Origin: Leadbetterella lacunae
GTDB lineage: Bacteria; Bacteroidota; Bacteroidia; Cytophagales; Spirosomataceae
NCBI RefSeq assembly: GCF_042649125.1
Contig: NZ_JBHRYQ010000001.1
Span: 3,720,001 to 3,784,000, forward strand
Reading direction: 5' to 3'
DNA: 64,000 nt
Positions 26,665 to 35,794 of this stretch are shown piece after piece. Each line of letters starts with the position of its first letter. The first letter of the stretch is position 1. The notes beneath the pieces are model-generated. The model was not told the origin of the DNA. It worked only from the letters and a program-made list of their open reading frames with translations, and did not search any database. A program made the translations under genes and the position numbers.

Positions 26665-28896
26665 ATGAAACCTACTCAAAATTCCTTCAATCGCCGCTCA
26701 TTTCTAAAAGCAACCGCTTTGGCAGGCGGAGGAGTTTTGTTTAATATTTCGTGGGTTTCAGCTAGAGCCGTAGAAAATAATTTGATTGGTCAAAATGAGT
26801 TTTTAGAATTCAATACCTTCATTAAAATCACACCTGACAATCGCATTCAGATTATGTCCCCTAATCCCGAGGGCGGGCAGAATGTAAAAACCTCTATGCC
26901 CATGATCGTGGCCGACGAACTGGATGCCGATTGGGAAAATGTGGTGGTTATACAAGCAGATCTGGATACCAAACATTTTACACGTCAGTTTATTGGTGGG
27001 TCACAGGCTATACATCAAGGTTGGAAAATCTTGAGAACTGCGGGTGCTTCAGTTCGCCAAATGCTGAAAGCTGCAGCAGCTCTGAAATGGGAGGTGCCAA
27101 TTTCAGAAATTTCTACATCAAAAGGGACTTTAAATCATCTAAAATCAGGAAAATCTGCAACTTATGGGGAGTTTGCAAGTTTAGCTGCGGTGCAAAAAGT
27201 CCCCGAAAATGTGGAATTGAAATCCACCAAAGAGTTTAAAATCATTGGTACTTCTGTCAAAAACGTGGAAGGAGAAAATATTGTCACCGGAAAACCTCTT
27301 TTCGGTATTGACACCCACAAAGAAGGCATGAAAATCGCCATGATTGTGCATCCGCCTGCATTTGGCATGAAACTCAAATCTTATAATGCTTCTCCTATTA
27401 AAAAAATGAAAGGCATTGTAGATGTATTTGACATTAAAATTTTCAATGACGATTATGAACGCACTTTTTTTGATACTACCACTTTTAATGAAGTAGTGGC
27501 TATAGTAGGTGACGATACTTGGACCGTCATGAATGCCAAAAAAGCCCTCAAAGTAACTTGGGAGCCTTTTGAGGCTTATAGTTTCAAAAGAAATATGTTT
27601 GGCAGAAAATCTGAATTCACAGTTCCTGCAGGCCTAGAGAACACCGAAGATCACGAAAGTAAAATGTTAGAAATGGCTGCAAAGCCAGGAACCATAAAAA
27701 GATACGATGGTGATATAGAAGCAACTTTTTCTAAGGCTTCAAAAACGATAGAATCAACCTATATGGCTCCTTTTTTAGCTCATAATTGCATGGAACCCAT
27801 GAATTTCTTTGCCGATGTGCGTGAAGATAAAATCGAGATGATTGGTCCCTTACAAAAACCGGAATTGACCGAACAAGCCCTTTCTGCCCGATTAGGGGTT
27901 CCTTTAAAAAAAATCGATTTTAAAATGACCCGCTTGGGTGGTGGATATGGCCGCCGTTCTTATGCCCACTGGGCCATAGAGGCCGCTTTGATCTCTCAAA
28001 AAGTAAAAGCCCCTGTGAAGCTATTCTATACTCGCGAAGACGACATGACTTCGGGCATCTATCGTTCCACTTATTTGGCAAAATACAGAGCGGCTTTGGA
28101 TGAAAACAATCAGCTCGTTGGGTTACATCTCAATACGGGAGGAAACCCAGAATCGCCCATTTATCAAAACCGGTTCCCAGCAGGAGCTGTAGATAACTAT
28201 TTGGCCGAAGATTGGGAGATTCCCTCCAACATCACCACGGGTTCGTTTAGAGCACCCCGTTCTAATTTTCACGCTGCGGCAGAGCAAGCCTTTCTCGATG
28301 AAGTAGCAGAAGCAGCTGGCAAAGACCCCATCGATTTTAGATTAGAATTGCTTGAAAAAGCGAAAAGAAATCCAGTGGGTAAAAACAACGAATACGAGTC
28401 CGATCGATTAGCTGGAGTTTTGAAATTAGTGAGAGAGAAATCTAATTGGGATCAGCTCAAAAAAACAGGAAATCTTGGGGTCGCGGCCTATTTCTGCCAT
28501 GATACCTATGCGGCTGTGGTAATTGATACTGCAATTGTAGAGGGGCAGTTACAAATTAATAAAGTATTGTGTGCCATAGATTGTGGCATAGTTGTCAATC
28601 CTGACGGAGCCAAAAATCTAGCTCAAGGTGGCATTGTGGATGCTATTGGTAATGCCCTTTTCGGTGAATTGACTTTTAAAGAAGGGGTACCTGAAAAAAG
28701 TAATTTTGACCAATACCGAATGATACGCATGAATGAAGCTCCGAAGACTATTGAAGTGTATTTTGTGGAAAATAATATCGACCCAACCGGAATGGGTGAA
28801 CCAACCTTCCCACCCGTATTCGGAGCAATAGCCAATTCGCTTTACAAAGCCACAGGAAAACGTTTTTACAAACAGCCATTTATGAAACATATTTAA
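26665..28896 (+). CDS. iorB: molybdopterin-dependent oxidoreductase large subunit, Tat-exported
   Basis: 743 residues from the ATG at 26665. A Tat signal (NRRSFLKATALAGGG) leads into the molybdenum hydroxylase domains of the isoquinoline 1-oxidoreductase beta type. Visible motifs include PNPEGGQNV, the MPT-binding GGGYGRRSYAHWAIEAA, and the C-terminal GEPTFPPVFGAIANSLYKATGK, whose Glu is the likely catalytic base at the Mo centre. It hydroxylates an N-heteroaromatic or aldehyde in the periplasm and needs a 2Fe-2S partner, which is the next gene. The actual substrate is unknown. The second large subunit at 29453 is a clear paralog. Confidence 0.9.
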   Translation: MKPTQNSFNRRSFLKATALAGGGVLFNISWVSARAVENNLIGQNEFLEFNTFIKITPDNRIQIMSPNPEGGQNVKTSMPMIVADELDADWENVVVIQADLDTKHFTRQFIGGSQAIHQGWKILRTAGASVRQMLKAAAALKWEVPISEISTSKGTLNHLKSGKSATYGEFASLAAVQKVPENVELKSTKEFKIIGTSVKNVEGENIVTGKPLFGIDTHKEGMKIAMIVHPPAFGMKLKSYNASPIKKMKGIVDVFDIKIFNDDYERTFFDTTTFNEVVAIVGDDTWTVMNAKKALKVTWEPFEAYSFKRNMFGRKSEFTVPAGLENTEDHESKMLEMAAKPGTIKRYDGDIEATFSKASKTIESTYMAPFLAHNCMEPMNFFADVREDKIEMIGPLQKPELTEQALSARLGVPLKKIDFKMTRLGGGYGRRSYAHWAIEAALISQKVKAPVKLFYTREDDMTSGIYRSTYLAKYRAALDENNQLVGLHLNTGGNPESPIYQNRFPAGAVDNYLAEDWEIPSNITTGSFRAPRSNFHAAAEQAFLDEVAEAAGKDPIDFRLELLEKAKRNPVGKNNEYESDRLAGVLKLVREKSNWDQLKKTGNLGVAAYFCHDTYAAVVIDTAIVEGQLQINKVLCAIDCGIVVNPDGAKNLAQGGIVDAIGNALFGELTFKEGVPEKSNFDQYRMIRMNEAPKTIEVYFVENNIDPTGMGEPTFPPVFGAIANSLYKATGKRFYKQPFMKHI

Positions 28897-28992
28897 CATA
28901 AAATTATTTGATTTTTGTAAGTATCTGTTTGATTACAATAGCTTTAACATAAAAAAAAAGAGTAACTTTAATTAATTTTAAAATACATTATA

Positions 28993-29448
28993 ATGGCAAA
29001 ATATAAATTAAAAATAAACGGCAAAGTAAAAGAAGTAGAGGCTGACCCTACTACCCCTATGCTTTGGGTTTTGAGAGATACCTTAAATATGCCAGGCACA
29101 AAATACGGCTGTGGAATAGCCATGTGTGGGGCTTGTACGATACATCTCAACGGAATGGCTGTTCGTTCCTGTCAGATGCCTGTTTCATCGATTGGTAACC
29201 AAGAAGTGACCACTATTGAGGGGCTTTCCGAAAATGCCACCCATCCCGTACAAAAAGCTTGGCTTGAGCACGATGTGGCCCAATGTGGTTACTGCCAATC
29301 TGGACAAATTATGTCTGCGGCTGCACTACTAAAAAACAACCCAAACCCAAGCGATGAAGACATTGAAGCTTCAATGAGTGGCAATATTTGCCGCTGTGGA
29401 ACTTATCTGAGAATCAAAGAAGCAATCAAAACTGCTGCAAAAAAATAA
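28993..29448 (+). CDS. iorA: (2Fe-2S) small subunit of molybdenum hydroxylase
   Basis: 151 residues with two [2Fe-2S] sites. The plant-ferredoxin-type cluster uses C40, C45, C48 and C60 (YGCGIAMCGACTIHL...C), the second uses C98, C101, C133 and C135 (QCGYCQSG, NICRCG). No signal peptide is seen, so it would be carried across the membrane with its Tat-tagged large subunit. Its stop is only four bases before the start of the second large subunit, so it is most tightly linked to that one, though it also follows the first by 96 bases. Confidence 0.93.
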   Translation: MAKYKLKINGKVKEVEADPTTPMLWVLRDTLNMPGTKYGCGIAMCGACTIHLNGMAVRSCQMPVSSIGNQEVTTIEGLSENATHPVQKAWLEHDVAQCGYCQSGQIMSAAALLKNNPNPSDEDIEASMSGNICRCGTYLRIKEAIKTAAKK

Positions 29449-29452
29449 GCTT

Positions 29453-31690
29453 ATGAAAAATACGAATAATTTTAACAGACGTTCATTTTTAAAATCTTCG
29501 GCATTGGCAGGAGGGGGCTTATTGTTAAGTTTCAACTGGTTTACTGAAGCCAAAGCTGCTGAAGTAATGAATCTTCCGGCAGATTGGAGTGAATTGACAG
29601 GCTACATAAAAATCACCCCAGATAATGTTATCAAAATTTTATGCCCAAATCCTGAATTTGGTCAAAATGTGATGACTTCCTTACCGATGATAATAGCAGA
29701 GGAATTGGATGTGGATTGGAGTGAGGTGAAAGTTGAGATGGGTCCACATGATAATGTCAAGTTAGGGCCGCAATTTACCGGTGGTAGCAATTCTGTCCGA
29801 ATGTATTGGAAACCACTAAGAGAAGCAGGTGCTGCTGCACGCCAAATGCTATGCCAAGCAGCAGCAAAAACATGGAATGTGCCTGTTAATGAAATCACCA
29901 CTAAAGCGGGTGTGCTTTATCATTTAAATGGAAAATCGGCTAAATACGGGGAAATGGCAAGTCTTGCCGCTAGTCTAGAGGTACCCAAAGGCATGGTTCT
30001 TAAAACACCTAAAGATTTTTCAATAGTTAATAAATCGAAGAAAAATGTAGAAGGCCAAAAAGTAGTTACTGGGAAGCCCCTTTTCGGTATTGATTATCAT
30101 GTGGACGGCATGTTGATCGCTATGATTCAACATCCTCCTGCATTTGGAATGAAACTAAAATCTTTTGATGCTAGTCAAGCCATAAAAATGCCAGGTATTA
30201 AGGATGTTTTTAGTATAAAATTATACGACGAAGATTTTGTTCAAGGTGGTTTTGACACCCGTACATTCAATGAAATGATTGCTGTTGTTGGAAACTCTAC
30301 TTGGGAAGTAATGAATGCCCGAAAAAAGTTAAAGGCTCAATGGGAAGCCTCTGGCGATAGTAAAAATATAGTAAACGGTAGAGGAGGTAAAACTGAAGTT
30401 GTAGTTCCTGGAAGACTTGAGACCAGCAGTAATCAAATGCAAATGATGGCAGAGTTCGCAAAAATGCCAGCGAAAGAATTGCGGAAAGATGGAGACCCCG
30501 AGGCTGCTTTTAAAAATGCGACTACTATTATTGAACGAACATATAATGCCCCATTTTTAGCTCATAATTGCATGGAGCCCATGAACTTCTTTGCTCATGT
30601 GCAAGAAGATAAAGCTTTGGTGGCAGGTCCAATTCAAGCTCCAGGGTGGATGGAACCTACTCTAGCTAAAATCTTAAATTTACCTCCAGAAAAAATAGAA
30701 ATTCAAATGACCCGTATGGGCGGAGGTTTTGGTAGACGAGCATATGCTCAATATGCATATGAAGTGGCTCGGATATCTCAAAAAGTAAAAGCTCCCGTGA
30801 AATTAATATACAGCAGAGAAGACGACATGACATACGGAATTTACCGTCCAATGTATACGGCTACCTATCGTGCTGCTTTAGATGCCAACAAAAATTTGAT
30901 TGGTTTTCATGTAAAAGGAGGTGGAATACCTGAGAGTCCTATTCACGCTAACCGTTTTCCGGCGGGAGCCGTAGATAATTACTTGGCCGAAGCGTGGGAG
31001 ATTCCTTCAAATATTACAATTGGTGCATTTAGAGCTCCGCGGTCTAATTTTAATGCCGCCGCAGAGCAGTCGTTTTTAGATGAAGTAGCTGAAGCTATGG
31101 GAAAGGATCCAATAGAATTACGTTTAGAAATGTTAAAACGAGCCAAAGATAATCCGGTAGGAAAAAATAACGAATACGACGCAGAAAGATATGCAGGTGT
31201 TTTGGAGTTGGTAAAAGAAAAATCAGGTTGGAAAAAAGAAAATAATACCAAATATCACAGAGGAGTTGCGGCATATTTTTGCCACAATAGCTATGCCGCA
31301 CATGTGGTAGATATGGTCACTCGTGACGGAGAGCCTTACGTAGAAAAAGTTACTTCAGCTATTGACTGTGGAATCGTGGTTAACCCTGACGCGGCCACTA
31401 ATATGGTACAAGGGGCCGTTGTGGATGGTATTGGACAATCGTTTTATGGTGCCATGACCTTTAAGGAAGGCAAAGCAGACCACAATAATTTTAATACTTA
31501 CCGTATGATAAGGCACAATGAAGCACCAAAATCCATAGATGTACATTTTGTAAAGAACGAAATAGACCCTACAGGATTAGGGGAACCGCCTTTTCCTCCT
31601 GTTTTCGGTGCAGTAGCCAATGCACTTTATAAAACTAATGGCAAGAGGCATTATAATCAGCCTTTTATGAATGAAGAGTCTAGTTTATAA
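29453..31690 (+). CDS. iorB: molybdopterin-dependent oxidoreductase large subunit, Tat-exported, paralog
   Basis: 745 residues, collinear with the gene at 26665 and clearly homologous over its whole length. It has its own Tat signal (NRRSFLKSSALAGGG), the Mo cofactor segment GGGFGRRAYAQYAYEVA, and GEPPFPPVFGAVANALYKTNGK with the likely catalytic Glu. Differences cluster around residues 270-330 and 380-420, near the substrate channel in this family, so the two enzymes probably act on different substrates. A strong terminator follows at 31701. Confidence 0.92.
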   Translation: MKNTNNFNRRSFLKSSALAGGGLLLSFNWFTEAKAAEVMNLPADWSELTGYIKITPDNVIKILCPNPEFGQNVMTSLPMIIAEELDVDWSEVKVEMGPHDNVKLGPQFTGGSNSVRMYWKPLREAGAAARQMLCQAAAKTWNVPVNEITTKAGVLYHLNGKSAKYGEMASLAASLEVPKGMVLKTPKDFSIVNKSKKNVEGQKVVTGKPLFGIDYHVDGMLIAMIQHPPAFGMKLKSFDASQAIKMPGIKDVFSIKLYDEDFVQGGFDTRTFNEMIAVVGNSTWEVMNARKKLKAQWEASGDSKNIVNGRGGKTEVVVPGRLETSSNQMQMMAEFAKMPAKELRKDGDPEAAFKNATTIIERTYNAPFLAHNCMEPMNFFAHVQEDKALVAGPIQAPGWMEPTLAKILNLPPEKIEIQMTRMGGGFGRRAYAQYAYEVARISQKVKAPVKLIYSREDDMTYGIYRPMYTATYRAALDANKNLIGFHVKGGGIPESPIHANRFPAGAVDNYLAEAWEIPSNITIGAFRAPRSNFNAAAEQSFLDEVAEAMGKDPIELRLEMLKRAKDNPVGKNNEYDAERYAGVLELVKEKSGWKKENNTKYHRGVAAYFCHNSYAAHVVDMVTRDGEPYVEKVTSAIDCGIVVNPDAATNMVQGAVVDGIGQSFYGAMTFKEGKADHNNFNTYRMIRHNEAPKSIDVHFVKNEIDPTGLGEPPFPPVFGAVANALYKTNGKRHYNQPFMNEESSL

Positions 31691-31700
31691 AATAGAATTG

Positions 31701-31736
31701 AAAAAGGCCAGTATAAATAAAATATTGGCCTTTTTT
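31701..31736 (+). terminator. intrinsic terminator after second large subunit
   Basis: AAAAAGGCCA (31701-31710) pairs with TGGCC-TTTTT (31726-31735) across a 15-base AT loop, followed by TTTTTT. It separates the second large subunit from the last small subunit gene. Confidence 0.85.
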
Positions 31737-31874
31737 ATATGGTGAGTATAACAAGAGCACCTGTTTTTAGCTTTTAAAAATAAATTATCTACAAATACCA
31801 ATTATTTTAGTTTAATTTTAAGATAGGAAAGCCGTAAAAGTGAGCACCTATATCATCAGAAATTCTTTATTTGT

Positions 31875-32354
31875 ATGAAAGCATTTAGTCTAAATATCAA
31901 TAATAAAATTGTCACCTTAGAAGCTGATGCAGATATGCCTTTACTTTGGGCCATTCGTGATTTGGCCAATCTGACAGGCACTAAATTTGGGTGTGGAATG
32001 GGCCTTTGTGGTGCTTGCACGGTGCATTTAGACGGACAGCCAATTCGGTCATGTCAAATGTCTGTAGGCTCAGTAAACGCAAACCAAAAGATAACTACCA
32101 TAGAAGGAATCTCTGAAAACTTAGAACATGTGGTTCAAAAAGCTTGGATTGAACACCAAGTTCCGCAATGTGGTTATTGCCAATCGGGCCAAATTATGTC
32201 TGCAGTGGCCCTTTTAAAAAGTAACCCGACCCCAACCGATGAAGATATAGATGCCTACATGTCAGGAAATATTTGCAGATGCGGTACCTATCAACGTATA
32301 CGGGCGGCCATCCACACTGCCGCGAAAACCGTAGAGGTAGTAGGAGGGGAGTGA
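31875..32354 (+). CDS. iorA: (2Fe-2S) small subunit of molybdenum hydroxylase, second copy
   Basis: 159 residues, homologous to the gene at 28993 throughout, with all eight cluster cysteines (C40, C45, C48, C60; C99, C102, C134, C136). It has no large subunit immediately downstream and is cut off from the upstream one by a terminator and a 184-base gap. It could serve the first large subunit (26665), whose own partner may have been displaced by duplication, or an enzyme encoded elsewhere. Confidence 0.92.
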   Translation: MKAFSLNINNKIVTLEADADMPLLWAIRDLANLTGTKFGCGMGLCGACTVHLDGQPIRSCQMSVGSVNANQKITTIEGISENLEHVVQKAWIEHQVPQCGYCQSGQIMSAVALLKSNPTPTDEDIDAYMSGNICRCGTYQRIRAAIHTAAKTVEVVGGE

Positions 32355-32514
32355 GGGTTTTTAGTGTAGTATAATGTTTTATGTATTTCCACAATATTTT
32401 TCTTTTCGATTATTAAGATATGGGAATTTCCAGCTCAAATAATTTCACAATTTCATCATCATAAAAACAGGTTCTGTTTAACTAATCCTTTGTTTTTTTG
32501 GAGAAAAAAATCAA

Positions 32515-33444
32515 ATGACGGCTTGGGTTATTTACAGACATTCCCTTTCGGGCTTAACGGAGAAAGATTACGAAATTCATAGACTCATAGATGAGGCTGA
32601 AAAGCTGAATTTTAGATTAGAGGTTTTTAGTCCTGAGCAGTTTGAAATCATCGTAAATCGCGAAGACAGAAAAAGCATTCTCATTGATGGGCAAACCATA
32701 CAATTACCAGACTTTGTGATTCCGCGTTTGGGTGCCGGTACTTCATATTTTGCTCTTTCGGTTATTCGACATTTTGAGCGGTTGGGTGTTTATGTTTTAA
32801 ATAGTTCATTAGCTATTGATACGGTAAAGGATAAGCTCTTTACGGTACAAATAATGGCCGAAAACGGCTTCCCTATCCCCAATACGATACTTGCCAAATT
32901 TCCTATTGACATGTCGGTGTTAGACAAACACTTTAAATTTCCATTGGTGGTCAAATCGCTTTCTGGTTCTAAGGGTAGCGGGGTGTTTTTGTGTAAAGAA
33001 AGGGAGATGTTTGAAGATTTACTTGCTTTGATACAAGAGGCAAACCCTAAGTCTAATTTTATTTTACAAGAGTATATTTCCCATTCTCATGGGAGAGATT
33101 TACGGGTTTTGGTACTCGGTGGCCAAGTATTGTGTGCCATGGAGCGGAAGTCGCAGAATGATGGTTTTAAGGCAAACTATAGCCTTGGAGGCACCACACA
33201 TTTTTATGAGGTAGATAAAGCATTGGAGGCTTTGGTATTACAAATCGCGAGTGTTTTAGCCTTAGATTTCAGTGGAATAGACCTACTTTTTGATCAAGAT
33301 GGTTTCAAGGTTTGTGAAGTAAATTCTTCGCCGGGTTTTAAAGGAATGGAATTGGCTAACGAAAGGAATATAGCAAAAGAGCTCTTGCTTTTTGCATCAA
33401 AAAATAGCCAAAGTAAAATTATAGCCAAAGAAATAAACACTTAA
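32515..33444 (+). CDS. ATP-grasp ligase, RimK-like
   Basis: 309 residues. The central and C-terminal parts match the ATP-grasp fold: FPLVVKSLSGSKGSGVFLC (nucleotide-binding lysine and glycine loop), ILQEYISHSHGRDLRVLVLGG, and GIDLLFDQDGFKVCEVNSSPGFKG with the metal-binding E and N. This is the RimK/LysX-like group, which adds amino acids to carboxylates of proteins or peptides. The N-terminal pre-ATP-grasp domain (residues 1-95) is complete. No substrate gene is adjacent, as a repeat array follows. Confidence 0.9.
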   Translation: MTAWVIYRHSLSGLTEKDYEIHRLIDEAEKLNFRLEVFSPEQFEIIVNREDRKSILIDGQTIQLPDFVIPRLGAGTSYFALSVIRHFERLGVYVLNSSLAIDTVKDKLFTVQIMAENGFPIPNTILAKFPIDMSVLDKHFKFPLVVKSLSGSKGSGVFLCKEREMFEDLLALIQEANPKSNFILQEYISHSHGRDLRVLVLGGQVLCAMERKSQNDGFKANYSLGGTTHFYEVDKALEALVLQIASVLALDFSGIDLLFDQDGFKVCEVNSSPGFKGMELANERNIAKELLLFASKNSQSKIIAKEINT

Positions 33445-33445
33445 T

Positions 33446-33990
33446 TTTTTAGCCACGAATACACGAATCAGTACGTGTTAGAATTTTAAATGATACTTAG
33501 AGAATCTTTATAAGAACCTGTATCCATTCGGGGCAATTTAAAAGTATAGTAAAATTAGAAGCCGTCTATTTTTTAGCCACGAATACACGAATCAGTAAGT
33601 GTTAGAATTTAAAATGATACTTAGAGAATCTTTATAAGAACCTGAATTCATTCGTGCATTCGTGGCAATTTAAAAGTATAGTTAAACCTCATGCAGCCTA
33701 ATTTTTAGCCACGAATACACGAATCTGTGCGTGTTAGAGTTTTAAATGATACTTAGAGAATCTTTATAAGAACTTGTATCCATTCGGGGCAATTTAAAAG
33801 TACAGTAAACCTCAAGCCGTCTATTTTTTAGCCACGAATACACGAATCAGTACTTGTTAGATTTTTATATGATATTTAGTGAATCTTTTTAAAAACCTGA
33901 ATTCATTCGTGGCAATTTAAAAGTATAGTAAAATTACAATCCGTCTATTTTTTAGCCACGAATACACGAATCAGTACGTTTTAGAGAAAT
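33446..33990. repeat. tandem array of 124-132-bp palindromic units
   Basis: Five copies start with AGCCACGAATACACGAATC at 33451, 33575, 33707, 33830 and 33954 (the last one short). In the best unit GCCACGAATACACGAAT is matched by ATTCGTGCATTCGTGGC (16 of 17 bases inverted), so each unit is a large palindrome with a spacer of about 70 bases; other units have lost part of the right arm. Related segments occur once at 13225-13281. No ORF is credible here. Confidence 0.85.
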
Positions 33991-34011
33991 TTTACCTTAG
34001 TTTTAAATATA

Positions 34012-34047
34012 AAAAAAGAGCCACCCTTTGGAGGTGACTCTCTTTTA
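34012..34047 (-). terminator. terminator of the SusCD operon
   Basis: In the minus-strand sense AAAAGAGAGTCACC pairs with GGTGGCTCTTTT (one small bulge), followed by T7. It lies 17 bases after the SusD stop. Confidence 0.85.
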
Positions 34048-34063
34048 AGTTTACGGTTTAGGT

Positions 34064-35770
34064 TTAATATCCTGGATTTTGAACCAAGGTAGGTTTTCCA
34101 TCTTTTTGACTATTCAATATCTCCTGATTTGGAATCGGGAAGTATTCATTTTTTCCTTTTTTGAATGTAGAACCTCTCAGATAAGTTCTTTTAGTTGATT
34201 CGATTTCAATATATTTGTTTAGAACTTGATCGGCAATTCCCCATCTTACCAAATCAAAGAATCTATGACCTTCCATTCCAAATTCTAATCTAGATTCAGT
34301 TCTTACAGCATTTCTTGCAATAGTTTTATCAGTCCATGCGGTATCATACGTTTTAATCACGTAGTTTCCAGCAGGTTTACCGTCCGCCATTTTTACATAA
34401 CCTTCAGGGTTTGATGCTCTAACCCGTATTTGGTTTACCAAAGCTCTCGCTTTGTTTAAATCGCCTACCTCAACTTCGCATTCTGCTAACCAAAGCATAA
34501 CCGTAGATAGTTTAATCATCCTATAGTTATTGGCATTCTGTCTCGGATTATTTGACCAAGTCAAAGAGCCATTTTCAGCTTTAAGCGGGGAGCTCTTTTT
34601 AGGAGAAAAACCACCTGCATAGGCTCTGTCACGGATATACTGTGGGTTATGAATTCCCCAATCCAGATATGGAACACCGTCACGTCCTAATGTATGGTCA
34701 ATTCTTGGATCTAGTGGTCCAGCATAAGTTTGAGAGTTGTCTATTGGTAAATCTGCTGTAGCCGGATCAGTTATTGGTAAGCCATCTTCAGTAGTTTTAA
34801 ATGCATTGGCTAAATTTTGAGAAGGTTGAAAAAATCCACAACACGTAGTTAATGCACCACCACCGTATGGATAGTTTAAGGTACCCCCTCTGTTTCCATT
34901 GTTTGAAATGGCCGCACCGTCATTTACCGAATACTGTACTTCTAAAATCGATTCAGTATTGTTATTAAGTGCAGTTCTATAGTTGTCACCATATTTTGGC
35001 ATCAGTTTATAGCCGCCGTTATTTATTATATCTTCCAAAATAGTCTTTGCTTCTGCATATTTCCCTTGGAACAATTTAGCTTTCGCCAGTAATGCTGCAG
35101 ATGACCATTTTGTCATTCTTCCTGGAGCTCCCGACCATTTGGCTGGTAAATTATCATACCCAAACTTAAGGTCTTCTTCTATTTTAGGCCAAATTTCTTC
35201 CGTGTTGGGCACTTTTGTGCTTACAGCATCATTTGGATTGTAGGTTACCTCGTTAATGTAAGGAACTTTATTAAACATTTTTCTAGCCTCAAAGTGATAA
35301 TGTCCACGCAAAGCTCTCGCCTGAGCCACCACAAGTTTTTTCTCAGCATCGGTCATGTCATTAGCTTTGGCTGATAAAAGGATTACATCGTTAGTTCTGG
35401 CAACGCCATCATAAACCGCTCTCCATTTTCCTCTAAAGTGAACCAAGTCTGCCGTATGGTTGTAGGCCTCTATCACCGAGATTTCGGGTTGGTCACCTGC
35501 ATTTGAACCTTTATAGGCATCGTCTGATGCTACTGATCCATACACCCAGTTATCTGCTGCACCTTGCCAGTCAGAGTTTGGTGAGTTTACGTTTGTTTGT
35601 ACGCCATCCATAAGCGAATACGCACCTGTTAGTACTAAGTCTACGCCTATTTTATTGGCTAAGTTACTTTCGCTCAGCACACCTAATGGCTGCACATCTA
35701 AGAAGCTATCCTTGCAAGATACGGTGCTTATTAAAACTGCCGAACATATTAATATTATTGTTTTTTTCAT
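34064..35770 (-). CDS. SusD/RagB-family nutrient-binding lipoprotein
   Basis: 568 residues with a lipobox (LISTVSC). The tetratricopeptide-like helical core is seen in ALRGHYHFEARKMFNKVPYINEVTY, and the C-terminal WLAECEVEVGDLNKARALVNQIRVRA and GMEGHRFFDLVRWG are strong SusD motifs. The protein caps the SusC channel and binds the oligosaccharide or other ligand. It is 24 bases after the SusC stop. No glycan specificity can be read from the sequence. Confidence 0.95.
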   Translation of the reverse strand: MKKTIILICSAVLISTVSCKDSFLDVQPLGVLSESNLANKIGVDLVLTGAYSLMDGVQTNVNSPNSDWQGAADNWVYGSVASDDAYKGSNAGDQPEISVIEAYNHTADLVHFRGKWRAVYDGVARTNDVILLSAKANDMTDAEKKLVVAQARALRGHYHFEARKMFNKVPYINEVTYNPNDAVSTKVPNTEEIWPKIEEDLKFGYDNLPAKWSGAPGRMTKWSSAALLAKAKLFQGKYAEAKTILEDIINNGGYKLMPKYGDNYRTALNNNTESILEVQYSVNDGAAISNNGNRGGTLNYPYGGGALTTCCGFFQPSQNLANAFKTTEDGLPITDPATADLPIDNSQTYAGPLDPRIDHTLGRDGVPYLDWGIHNPQYIRDRAYAGGFSPKKSSPLKAENGSLTWSNNPRQNANNYRMIKLSTVMLWLAECEVEVGDLNKARALVNQIRVRASNPEGYVKMADGKPAGNYVIKTYDTAWTDKTIARNAVRTESRLEFGMEGHRFFDLVRWGIADQVLNKYIEIESTKRTYLRGSTFKKGKNEYFPIPNQEILNSQKDGKPTLVQNPGY

Positions 35771-35794
35771 TTTATTAAATATTTGAGGTAAATA

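Noticed and set aside
33446..33990. Possible CRISPR array
   Set aside because: Units are over 120 bp and there are no unique spacers; the whole unit is repeated.
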